Assembly (NCBI GenBank): GCA_003024175.1
Contig: MDYQ01000290.1
Location: 1-30,832 of the forward strand
DNA: 30,832 nt
Source: Planoprotostelium fungivorum
Taxonomy: Eukaryota; Evosea; Variosea; Cavosteliida; Cavosteliaceae
Reading direction: 5' to 3'
This document shows positions 10,568-19,980 of the stretch, one piece after another. Each line of letters starts with the position of its first letter. Within the stretch, counting starts at the first letter, position 1. The notes under the pieces are model-generated. The model was not told the DNA's origin. It saw only the letters and a list, made by a program, of their open reading frames with translations, and searched no databases. The translations under genes and the position numbers were made by a program.

Positions 10568-11448
10568 TTAATCAACCTGCTGCAGTTTGTCCTCCTCCTC
10601 CTTCTCCTTCTTCTTGGTTTGATCATCCTCCTCCAAACCGGGTAGCTCTTCGTCATCACTGTCTGTGTCTCCCTCGCCTCCTGTTCATTTCGTCAGATAC
10701 AATGTGAGCATGATCCGATCATCGAGTGAAACCGAGATGTTTGAGATCCAATCATGCAGATAGATCGAGATGTTTGAGATCCAATCATGCAGATAGATCG
10801 AGATGTTTGAGAGCTCACCGAAGTCGGGCATGCCACCCATGCCTCCCATACCTCCCATTCCTCCCATGCCACCCATTCCACTGAGAGCGGACATGTCCAG
10901 ACCCTCCAAACCACCTCCCATACCGCTCATGTCGAAGCCGGCATCGTCTTCATCGACTTCATCCTCGTCCTTCCACTTGTTCCAATCGGCCTTCAACCAC
11001 TTGGGCTTTCCATCCTTGAGGAGACGACCCCAGTAGGGTCCGGCCTCCTTCTTGACGAGAACAAACTCGACGACTCTTGGCTTGACGGCGTATTTGCTGG
11101 CCTTCAGAAATATATCAGAGACACAGATCACATGTATACGTCACACATATCGAACGAGAAAGATGAAAGAGTACGCACCGTTGTGTCGATTTCGCCGTCC
11201 AAGTTCAAGTCAGCTGCATAACTCTTCCCGTTTGACGTTCCAGAGAAAGTCAACTTCGTTGGCTCCAACTTGATGTTGGGGTTCTGAACGTCCTGGAGGT
11301 CGATAGAAACGAACAACTGGTCCTTTCTTTGGGCCCAGTTCACATTAGGATGTAATCTAGAAAGCTTTAGTGGATCGAAGAGAGAGGTGGAGATGATGAC
11401 GGTGAAGATAGATAATAGAGAATCGAAGGAGACTCACGGAGTAGCCAT
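10568..11448 (-). CDS. HSP90 co-chaperone p23 (CS domain)
   Basis: Four exons give about 205 residues. Exon 1 is only 11 nt (11438-11448), and joining to 11356 yields MATPLHPNVNWAQRKDQLFV. The CS-domain core is clear: VNWAQRKDQLFVSIDLQD, then KLTFSGTS, then PYWGRLLKDGKPKWLKADWN, the p23 signature that contacts HSP90. After the CS domain come an acidic stretch, a repetitive Met-Gly tract (GGMGGMGGMGGM) and a C-terminal acidic, then lysine/glutamate-rich tail ending QQVD. p23 stabilises the ATP-bound closed HSP90 dimer and helps client folding in cytosol and nucleus. The Met-Gly tract is known from plant and fungal p23 proteins. The last intron contains a 33-bp tandem repeat. Confidence 0.95.
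10733..10812. repeat. 33-bp tandem repeat in last p23 intron
   Basis: The unit starting CGAGATGTTTGAGATCCAAT is present at 10733-10765 and 10766-10798, followed by a partial third copy to about 10812. The copies are identical as read. The repeat lies wholly within the intron between the Met-Gly tract exon and the acidic-tail exon. Confidence 0.85.
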
Positions 11449-12002
11449 GTTGATTTTATTCTACGTGTGATCTTGTGTTGATCGTCTCGACACAATTCGG
11501 TTCGCGGTTTGCGAAAATTCTGTGAGATATCCATTTATTTAAATTCTTGCCCAAACATTCTCTCCTCCTCTGCCTTTCTTTCCATCACCACCATCAGTGT
11601 CATCTCTTTAGGCCATCACATCCTCTCTCGTGGATCTCTTGTGGGCTGTTGTGATTCTCTTAATTCTAACGATCTCATCTACACAGGTGCACCTCTGGTG
11701 GTGGATCGGTAAGTGAAATTTGCGTTACGCAAAGTTCGCGGGATCGATTCCCAGCTGTTACATTACTGCCGAGTCAAAGGCCTCATGAGCCTGAGTCGGG
11801 TGTTAAAGGCAGCGAGACGAAAGAGTATCATCACACATCTGACCATCCTCTGTAGGTGAAGTCAACCGGTGAAGCTCGTAAACAGGTGACCTTTCTCTCT
11901 CCCTCATCTCCCCCAATCAAACGCAGACGAAGCAGCTCACATGTTCCTTTCGATTCATTTTATATACAGTGTTCGATTCCTTTACATGTCTGTGTACAAT
12001 GT
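11449..12002. other. Intergenic region with a run of hairpins
   Basis: This region lies between the p23 start and the kinase stop. It has no supported protein gene. At 11719-11733 is a perfect TTTGCG-TTA-CGCAAA hairpin, followed by GGGATCGATTCCC (11740-11752), close to a Pol III B-box. Then come an imperfect CCGAGTCA/TGAGTCGG stem (11769-11799) enclosing a CTCATGAG palindrome and an outer TGCC/GGCA pair (11767-11811). A structured RNA is possible but not demonstrated. Confidence 0.35.
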
Positions 12003-13634
12003 CTATAGGTGTATGCTCATGAGGCCCTCTAATACCTCGCCAAAATCTGTGGGTCTCTCTTCTGGTGTGTAAGCGGTGCATTTTCGATAGAGTGGCTTCA
12101 GCCTCTTCCACAAGCTCTTTGCTTCTGTGGGCAGCCTCCTCTTCTCTTCGTCAGGGAGTGTGTTCTGGACCCCGCGAATGCGTATATTGGGCTTTTGAAG
12201 GCAGTTGCCGTTGCGAACGACAACATTGATGATTTCCGCATTAGATCGGTATGGATAAGGTCTCTCTCCGCTGAACATCTCCCACATCAGGATGCCAAAT
12301 GACCAGACTGGGTGATGTCAGTCGACCACTTCCATCGTTAAAGAAGATGGATTGACTCACGATCGGATTGTCTGGAGAAACAACGAGCTTTGCTCGATAG
12401 AACTTCCGGTGCAGAGTGGCGTATGGGGAAGATCGCATGGTGATGTGGTTTCTTGTTTTCCATCTGGGAGAGACCAAGGTCACTGATCTTGGCCGTTTCA
12501 CCGCAGATGAGGATGTTCCTCGCTGCAATGTCGCGATGGATGACCCCCTCGTTGTGCTGATGATGAATAAATGTCTCGGATTCGATTCGTTGTTTTCTCA
12601 CCAGGTGCTTCAAGCCGGCTGCGGCCCCCTTCAAGATCTTCAGGCAGAAACGAGGATTTAAGAGGTGGAGTGTGACTAACTTGTCTAAACTTCCATCGCA
12701 AACCTCCATCACCATACAGAGTCCTCCTTCTGATATCGTCGTTCCGTAATATTGGACTAGGTTAGGGTGAGGTCTCAGTTGAGAGTGAATCTCGATCTCT
12801 CTTCTCGCTGCCTTCGTATCTTCCTCTGAAATGAAGCGCTTGACCGCAACTGCATTGTTCCTCCATTTTCCCTTTGAGACGATGGCTTCAGCTCCTAAAA
12901 GAAGTTAGGACGTAGAGATATCGATGGAATATGCACCTCTTCCCAGTTGTCGTCCGTTAGTTTCGACTTCCGAAAGATGAACCAGAGGCGAATGCATATG
13001 ATCCAGTTGAAGGTCCACCTCGATCTGTGCATATTGGCGTCCATAATCGATGGGCTCCACGAAAGCCAAAGTCGTTTCGAGAGCGTGATCGTATTGAAGG
13101 TCCATCTCATGTATGTACATCTCGTTCATGTTCAATCCCTCGTAGTCATCGTCGTATTCATAGTTGGCTAATTCATAGTGATCCATGATATCAGGAGTCC
13201 CAAAGATATCTGGGTGGTGTTACCTCTCTGTGGGTCCATCCCATCGTGTGACTCTCGATCTCACCTGACTGGATCACAGACTCAGTGACCTCTACGTCTG
13301 TTGCTGCGAGAGTGTGGGTGAATATGACCGCTCTCCCTGGTTGCCTGGCTGACTTCTTCCCTGGCTTTGCGTGTGGGAGCTGAGGGAAAACCTTTGAACC
13401 CCCAAAAGGTTAGTTGAAAAGAACATGGATTCTGACACGTGCGATGTCACCAGATTCTACAAGCACACGCTTTAGATCTTTTTTACCGAGAAGGGAAACA
13501 AGTTCGGCTGCACCCGTGCAAGAAAGACCATCATAAACACATGACTATACACCATTCTGTAGCATTTCATCAGAGTTGGAAGCCATCCGTTGAACACTAT
13601 CACAAGTATCCACATCGCGGTTTGTCTCGATCAT
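12003..13634 (-). CDS. Tyrosine-kinase-like protein kinase with unique N-terminal region
   Basis: About 430 codons in several exons. The kinase domain occupies the C-terminal two thirds: a glycine loop (GRQLGRGAEAIVSKG), the VAVKRF lysine, a helix-C glutamate (AARREIEIHSQL), catalytic loop VIHRDIAARNIL, ISDLGLS with DLG in place of DFG, APEVL, and LWSFGILMWEMFSGERPYP. HRDIAARN is the arrangement of true tyrosine kinases, while amoebozoan TKL kinases often show similar forms. It probably phosphorylates tyrosine or has dual specificity in the cytosol. The N-terminal 185 residues have no recognised domain and include a tyrosine- and aspartate-rich stretch (ELANYEYDDDYEGL) that could be autophosphorylated. 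I extended the start from 13186 to an ATG at 13634 because three upstream segments join in phase (a 45-nt intron ending TTTTCCCTCAG, and a phase-1 join into DIFGTPDIMDH). It is divergent from the SH2 gene. Confidence 0.88.
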
Positions 13635-14118
13635 CTGGATGGAAGTCCTCTTGTGCAAGATACAAACAACTGAAGAGTCGAATGTCTGTCTAGAATTCGA
13701 TCAAAGACGCTCACCAGCTCTTATTTGGCACAATCAATCCTGGTTTCAACTTTCCAACTTTCCTAATTCCATAACCAATGAGAGGACATATCACGTGATC
13801 GAGGTGCTACGACACCAAAATACCCGATTTTCACGAATAAAGACACTCAGGCCCTTCTATTTCGGGCCCGAGCACTCATACGTCAACCGACACGATGCAA
13901 TCCAACAGAATAAAAGCTGCCAATATCTCGCAGCTCACTCATCGCTCGTCGAGGTCATGATCCTTGTTGAAGCACCCCTGGAAGCACAGCGAATCTTTGT
14001 GATGAACGTAAGCGTGAATGCAAATGCCCGAAAGGACTTTTCCGCTCACCTTTGCGGCTAAGTGATATTGATTTCTGTGGCAGTAAAGCAAGAGACAGAC
14101 CATCTTCACAGCACCATC
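13635..14118. promoter_or_regulatory. Bidirectional promoter region between kinase and SH2 genes
   Basis: This 484-bp region separates two divergent starts. It contains an ATCACGTGAT palindrome at about 13791-13800 and a GGCCC/GGGCC hairpin-like stretch at about 13852-13870. Short frames here do not join to either gene in phase, so a 5' non-coding exon is possible but unproven. Confidence 0.45.
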
Positions 14119-15722
14119 ATGGCTCAACCGATGGACTGGACCAGCACACAGACAGGTACGTTGTGTTGTCGCATCATGGTGTCAGCCCGATGATGATATC
14201 CATCAGTATGGATGGCCAAACAACCGACGCAACGAAACAGACGTGCCACCGTAGGACCATTGAGTGGTAAATCGCCTTCTACCTCTCCCGTGACGAGTCC
14301 GTCTTTGAATCGCCGATCTATGGCTATCATACCACCGAAAGAGCTGCTTCAATCGGGTCTATCGCAGGCGACCGTCAATCCATCTCTATCGACACACAGA
14401 TTATCTGCACCTCCCGCAGTATCGGCTGCAGCATTGAGTGGAGAAAGCGTCACATCGCCCACAGGATTCCGCGCCGTGCATTCCAAATGCAAGAACATGA
14501 TGATGGTTCTCAATCGAAAGTCATCGACACATCTGAACTCACAAATCTTAGAGGAGGTGAAGACATTCACCGTTTCATCATGCACTAACACTGTACAGCT
14601 CAGGATGGAAAAGAAACTCAAGTGCGCCTGGACGGGTTGGATAAAATACAAGAACGGCTCATTTGGCAACACATCGACTCGGTTCTTCGGTCTCATCAAG
14701 GGAGAGAACCTCTCGCTCTATCGCTCCGAAGAGGTGACCGATGGTGTCTCACCCGACATCTTCTAAAGACGATAGGATGCAAACCCGAAGCATGTCATCG
14801 GTCATTTGAGCAAGTACGATTTGACCGAGATAGAACCTCTCTCCGTCAGAATAACCTCACAGATACTGAACAAGACATATTTATTCAAATCTACCGACGG
14901 CCCCACCCACGATGCCTGCCTCGTCATCCTCAACGTGAGCGGGACATTTGAAATTCAAATCCTGAACTCGTACAGAAACTCTGCGCGATACCACAAGGCC
15001 ACGAGCTATCGGCCGAAAATTTCGCCGACATATCTTGGGACACTTCTCCCACCGCGTCTCCCAGACAGAGCTCCCTCCTCACCTTAGAAGAGAAGATTGC
15101 CACAAACTTCAAATCAGAAGACATCGAGTGGTCCGAATTCTACGCAAATGTAAAGAAGGTCCTGGGGTGCAATCTGTCCACCGCAGAGCAAGAGACGCTG
15201 AGAGACTTTCTCAGCCGCAATCTCGAGGGACAAGTCAACCGTTCCGAATGGGCCAGGCTCGCACAGCACATGGGCCCACTCATCTCATCCGATCAGAAAG
15301 ACGATCGCGGCTGGACGTTGTCCGAGATCTGCAAGATTCTCCAACCAACTTATTTCCACGGTTTCGTCGATGTGGAAACGGCAGAGAAGCTCTTGGGAGA
15401 GAAACAATTTCTCGTTCGATTCTCCAGCATAGCCGGTCACCTCACGTTGACTTCCGTCTTCGAGGGAAAACTAGTCTACGGCAGGCTCATACCGTTCAAG
15501 AGGCAGGGGAGGGTACAATACAAGACGGACAGCAACGATGGAAATTTTAACACGATCGATGACATCATAGAATGTTTTGGATTCGGCGGGAAGGGGGTAG
15601 AGAGACAGAAGAAATTCACGCGGGCGACCATGATGAGGGAGCAGACGATGATGAGAGAGGAAGAATCGAGGGAGGCAACGAAGAGAGCGAGCTCGAACCC
15701 GATCTACTGCTCCACGGATTGA
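14119..15722 (+). CDS. PH-like and SH2 domain adaptor protein
   Basis: About 460 codons. The ATG at 14119 opens MAQPMDWTSTQT and joins over a 51-nt intron to a Ser/Pro-rich basic N-terminus. A PH-like domain follows (WTGWIKYKNGSFG, TRFFGLIKGENLSLYRSEE, later TYLFKSTDGP). Next is a helical, EF-hand-like stretch (WSEFYANVKKVLG, RDFLSRNLEGQVNRSEWARL). An SH2 domain occupies the C-terminal part, with YFHGFVDVETAEKLL and the phosphotyrosine-binding FLVRFSS. An EF-like module just before SH2 recalls Cbl and STAT proteins; this is resemblance, not assignment. A charged tail rich in arginine, glutamate and methionine ends the protein. The FLVR arginine is intact, so phosphotyrosine binding is expected. 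The PH domain suggests membrane or lipid contact. It shares a promoter region with the kinase and converges on the oxygenase gene. Confidence 0.85.
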
Positions 15723-15765
15723 AACAGATTTTTTTGAATGTAAGAGTAAGATTAAAAGATAACGG

Positions 15766-17388
15766 CTAAACGCGAGATCTTTTTGTACACTGTGGAGCTT
15801 TCAACCATCCATCGATATCGAGCGTGGCGATATTAACCATCATGAAATTCTTCTCTTCGACACATTGAATTCTATTGATCGTACTTTGCAAAGTTGCCCC
15901 CAACTTTTCTCTTGAGGTGATCTCCGTATACGATGGGCTCGTAATGCTTGGCAGCCTCCTTTCCGTTCTCTCCTTCCTTCATCTGCTCTTGGATCCTCTT
16001 GGCCGCTGCCAATGGCTCGACCTTCGTATCCCAATTGGGTTCGAAAAAGAAGGGGACACTGCGATCATTTTAGTCCATGCGCTCATCATCATAATCATCA
16101 TGTTGATGATCGTGATCACGATCATCGATCATGATCTCACCTGACACGATAGTTGTCTCCCCTGTGGATGACTCGGTGGAGTGTTGATTTGTACAGACCG
16201 TTCGTCCAGATTTCAACCATGTCACCGATGTTGACAACGGCCGCTCCCGGAATTGGATTGGCATCGATCCAGTATCCCTTCAGTGAAGCATCCGCTGTGA
16301 TGAGATCAGTATCGCAACGTGGCGGTCGATTTGAAATTCAAACTCATACCGGCGGCGTGGTCTGGGCCGTTGGGATCTCTGTAGAGAACTTGAAGTGCTG
16401 AAGGTGTTGGATCTGTGAACAAGAGAGTGAGACAGCCGTAATCTCTGTTGTGATGATCAGCCATGATGATGTGACGATGGAGTGATGACACCTGTGCTCG
16501 CCGCAAGAGATTCCTTTGTGTCCTTTATCTCCCGGTAAGCTGGGATAGCCTTTCGTATGTTAATCGATGGCTTCAGAGTCGAAGTGGATGATGATGTGAT
16601 GACGTGGACTCACCGATGCATCTCATGCACCAGAAAGAATCGTCCATAGATTTCTCGAGGCCCTTCCACTCTTCTTCGGTCATCTTGAGTCCATCCGACA
16701 TGGCTTTCATCACCATCATTCCGAGATGCTTCATCTTTCGCACCCATGCCTCCATCTTCTCTCTGTCTTCGATTAGTCTCTAGAAGATGAACAGAATGAC
16801 AGCCATCGTGTTGTCATCTCTGAAGACGTACCTGTATTCGGGAGGATTCGAAGGCCATTGGTTCTCACCCCAAATGGGCTTCGTAGCGTCTGGGTTTTCA
16901 ACTGGTCGATAAAAATCTAAAGCCTGATTGTCTGATTCAGTTTCATACAGTGAGATGCGTTTGGGTCACACCTCGTGGTGATCATTTTGGGAGAGAGTCA
17001 CGTTCTGACCGACCTTTTGATATCCTATTTCATTTGTCAGTTGGAATCATACAAATGTAAAATCGTACCTCTCGCATTGTCCTGCTTGCTGATGGCAAGA
17101 TCTTCCTTTTCCTCTTTGGGTCTCTGAAAGAATCTTCTTTGGAGTTCCATCAACTCCTCACTCTCGCTGCGGTCGACGTAACCATCAACTTTCAGATAGA
17201 AGAATCCGACATCTCTACATGCCACGTGGAGTTGTTCCGCTACGATTCTTCTCGACTCTACACGAGAATCAACATCCGTTTGAGATGCGATATGATGTCT
17301 GATACTCGGAATCGCATGTTGTACCTTTGGAGGAATTGTCGTCCAAATATGGAGATACATCGATGATGGGAAGGGTTGGAATCGTCAT
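15766..17388 (-). CDS. 2-oxoglutarate/Fe(II) dioxygenase, isopenicillin-N-synthase-like
   Basis: About 350 codons from the ATG at 17388 ([17 protein letters not shown], the usual DIOX_N opening) to the stop at 15766. The N-terminal module includes [13 protein letters not shown]. The catalytic core shows [13 protein letters not shown], giving the HxD iron ligands, with one intron splitting the codon between H and D. The distal histidine lies in KSTLHRVIH, and the 2-oxoglutarate-binding RxS motif is in [11 protein letters not shown]. The family (IPNS, ACC oxidase, gibberellin oxidases, fungal and amoebal homologues) couples 2-oxoglutarate decarboxylation to oxidation of a small molecule. The substrate cannot be told from sequence. 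The protein is probably cytosolic. It is divergent from the F-box/ankyrin gene (113 bp apart), and its stop lies 43 bp from the SH2 gene stop, so the 3' UTRs probably overlap. Confidence 0.93.
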
Positions 17389-17438
17389 GAGATCAGCAGA
17401 TGTTGAAGAATGAGGAAGGGTGAAACTTCAAGGAACGA

Positions 17439-17450
17439 GGTCACGTGACC
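17439..17450. promoter_or_regulatory. GGTCACGTGACC palindrome in a 113-bp bidirectional promoter
   Basis: A perfect 12-bp palindrome is placed about midway between the oxygenase ATG (17388, minus) and the F-box/ankyrin ATG (17502, plus). It contains the 10-mer GTCACGTGAC also seen at 2655. Its symmetry suits a bHLH-zip dimer able to serve both genes. Confidence 0.5.
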
Positions 17451-17501
17451 ATAAAATCCCAGCCCTTTTCCAGAAAGCCAACGACAACGCAAACGATAGA
17501 C

Positions 17502-18394
17502 ATGTCTGATACTACGATTCACTCTTTACCCCCTGATATGCTGGTGGTCATCTTTAACATGACCCCACTGTCCTCTAACGCTCAAGATGGAAGAAAAATC
17601 CAGAACTGGCAGAACATTGCTCTCACCTGTAAGAGGTGGAACGAGGTGATGACACAATGTGACGATGAAGTTGACACCGAAGCACAGATTATCATGCAGA
17701 ATGGTTTCGACTTTTCGGTAGACGAATATCTTCCCCTCCGCTTGGCCATTCGAAACGGAAGAGGAGATGTCGTCGAAATGATGATGGACCATCCTTCAGT
17801 TGACCCCTCCCGCTTACCTCTGAGCGTGTTGGCTGCCATGTCAGAAGACGATCACATGTCGGCTGAGATCTTAAAACAGAGAGACCCTCTTCTGTTCTCC
17901 ATTGAGGCACAGATGTTCTCTGGACTCTTCGTGTGAGACATTGGCTGTCGCAATTGGAATGACAAACCACAGTGGTTGGGCTCGTAAAGGTCATGAAGAG
18001 AGCATCAAGGTCCTATTGGAGAGAATGCCTTCTGTCGATGTGACCATCGATCAACACCTCGCTCTACGTATTGCCGCTGAGTGTGGTCATACATCCATCG
18101 TCAAGATCCTCTTGAAAGATGGAAGATGTGATCCCACCATCTACGATAGCTTTCCCCTTCGGTGTGCGATCGATCCACCTTCCTCATCATTACCATCGCT
18201 GTCATCAGCCGAGCTGATGAAGACACAGGAGCGCAGCTGAGAGAGGACACAGAGAAGTTGTTGAGGTATTGTTACAGGATGGAAGAGCTGATAGGAACGT
18301 CTTCGATAATTATCCTGAGAGGTTCGCCAGAAGCAATGGCCACGTAGATGTCGCCGATCTGATCAGAGACTTTCGAGCCACCTTGCAAGTGTGA
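17502..18394 (+). CDS. F-box and ankyrin-repeat protein
   Basis: About 250 codons in three exons. The N-terminus has an F-box-like segment (LPPDMLVVIFNM ... WQNIALTCKRWNEVM). Ankyrin-type repeats follow: LRLAIRNGRGDVVEMMMDHP, then LALRIAAECGHTSIVKILLK, then AAERGHREVVEVLLQDGRAD and FARSNGHVDVADLIRDF. Introns of 41 nt (near 17932-17972) and about 70 nt (near 18151-18221) were placed by phase and repeat continuity. F-box proteins usually bring substrates to SCF ubiquitin ligases, with the repeats as substrate-binding surface. Such genes form large lineage-specific families in protosteloid amoebae. An upstream in-frame GTG at 17445 was rejected in favour of the ATG. It converges on the gene at 18522. 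Confidence 0.85.
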
Positions 18395-18521
18395 ATAGAG
18401 TGTACATGATTCATCGAACGATAAAGACTTGTTCTATCGCTCGTCAGACCATCATGTGATTCCCCATCATCTGATGATGTACATAAATCAGCAGATCATT
18501 AGCGATGAGACATTCAAAAAA

Positions 18522-19729
18522 TCATTTATCGATCAGATTTCGCACGTGGAGTGCAAATTCCACGTGTTTCCTCGTCAACTTGAAAGGAGCCTCATTATCT
18601 ACACTCATCTGCTGGCAGATGACCAACATCCTGTCCTCCGCCGTACTCCTCATCTTCCTCTTCCCCTTCTCCGTCACTCTCTTTGATTCAGAGAAGTAAC
18701 TCAGCATCCTCTCAAATCCTTCTTCACACAGGAAGGAATCTTCCTTCTTCTCCTCTTCCGTCTCTCTTGAAAACATGTATAGAGCGCTCATGATGTCCTC
18801 CTCTGTGATGGACTGTGTGATCCGTGAGATGGTGATGTTGATGATGATTCTCACCTTCGCATTGTGAGAGGAGAGAGAAATGCATCTCGTCATCAACTGA
18901 GACACCCAATGTAACAGTTTGAGGACGGCCAGGGCTGATGGAGATGAGATGGTGAATGATGGTTGTGATTTGTCTCACCGATCTTCTTCCCTCCCTGGAG
19001 ATCTTGTGACTTTGATGAGGTTTCTTCCTCTGAAGGAGAGAAGGTTTCCTCTTCCTCTTCTTCCTCCATCTTGAGATTCTCTACTTTGATGGATGTCGGA
19101 ATGAAGTGTGTCTTGTTCATCAGATCGGAAGGGTAGATCATGTCTCGAAAGTGCAGAAATATGGGCCACAGTGTCTTTCATCACAATGAGCATCGGGTGG
19201 TCATACAATGTTAACTCACCTCATCAAAGAGTGAATCACTGACATCTATGCAATCTTCCATGTTGTCTTCGTTCAGAGACAATCTACGGCAGACTTCAGA
19301 GCAAGAGAGGTTCTTGACTCTCAGTGGCTCTAAGCCTTTGCTGATGAGAAACTGGTGAACATCTGAAATGCTCCTCTGTGTGTCCTGCTTGTCTGTCAGG
19401 AAAATGCGAAAGTGATGTTGTATTGACGATGCTAACCTTGGCAATCTGAAAACAGACGAAGGCCACAGGAGTAAGTGTATCACCACAAAGAGGTATCAGC
19501 AGTCTCAGGACCGTCTCTCTCTCTGCGATGGTCCATTTTTTCGACTGATCCTCCTTCTCAGCAGATCTGTTCGCTTTTTTAGAAGGGATCGCTCTGTCAG
19601 TGGTTTAGAGCCATTAGGGGGTGATTGTGATGCTCACATATCATTTTTGGATGAGGGAGAGCTCTTCTGGATATGCTCTGTCTTCCTCTTCTTGCTCGGT
19701 GGTTGGTTCCTCTTGTCTGATTGGTACAT
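18522..19729 (-). CDS. Unidentified protein with basic N-terminus and acidic linker
   Basis: About 330 codons, at least six exons. The start at 19729 gives MYQSDKRNQPPSKKRKTE, with a good monopartite nuclear localisation signal (KKRK). Later segments are KKWTIAERETVLRLLIPLCG, SISDVHQFLISKGLEPLRVK, a WPIFLHFRDMIYPSDL stretch, and a run of seven glutamates followed by FSPSEEETSSKSQDL. The end is helical and charged (KRVTEKGKRKMRSTAED ... FALHVRNLIDK). Introns of 44 and 45 nt were joined in phase (the first ends CTAAACCACTGACAG). The WTIAERETVLRLL opening faintly recalls SANT/Myb helices, but this is not enough for a call. A nuclear, chromatin-related role is only a guess. Confidence 0.7.
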
Positions 19730-19980
19730 CACGATCGTGCTGGCATGTCAGGAAGAGAAATGGAAGGTAATCCATTCGAAGAAAAAGTTAATTAAGACGT
19801 ACGTAATTGGAGTTCTCCCGACACTCTGCAGCGGCGAGTTTTCAAGCAGCTGTCCATCGTGTGAGATTTTAAGGCTTCAGTAGAAACTGCACGAAAAGAT
19901 CACAAGGTTCAAAGGAATGCTTCTGGTAACCAATAGAAGATCACATCCCATTAATGAGTAACCACTAAAGCATGATTCTT

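Noticed and set aside
11690-11765. Possible tRNA on the plus strand with T-arm-like GCGGGATCGATTCCC
   Set aside because: The T-loop lacks the TTC start, the stem pairs poorly beyond GGG/CCC, and no 5' acceptor complementary to the sequence after the T-arm is present.
13184-13186. ATG at 13186 as the kinase start
   Set aside because: Upstream exons join in phase into DIFGTPDI directly before this Met, so the gene probably starts at 13634; 13186 stays as the fallback.
17445-17501. Upstream extension of the F-box/ankyrin ORF from a GTG
   Set aside because: It would begin inside the CACGTG palindrome and needs a non-ATG start; the ATG at 17502 gives a normal F-box start.
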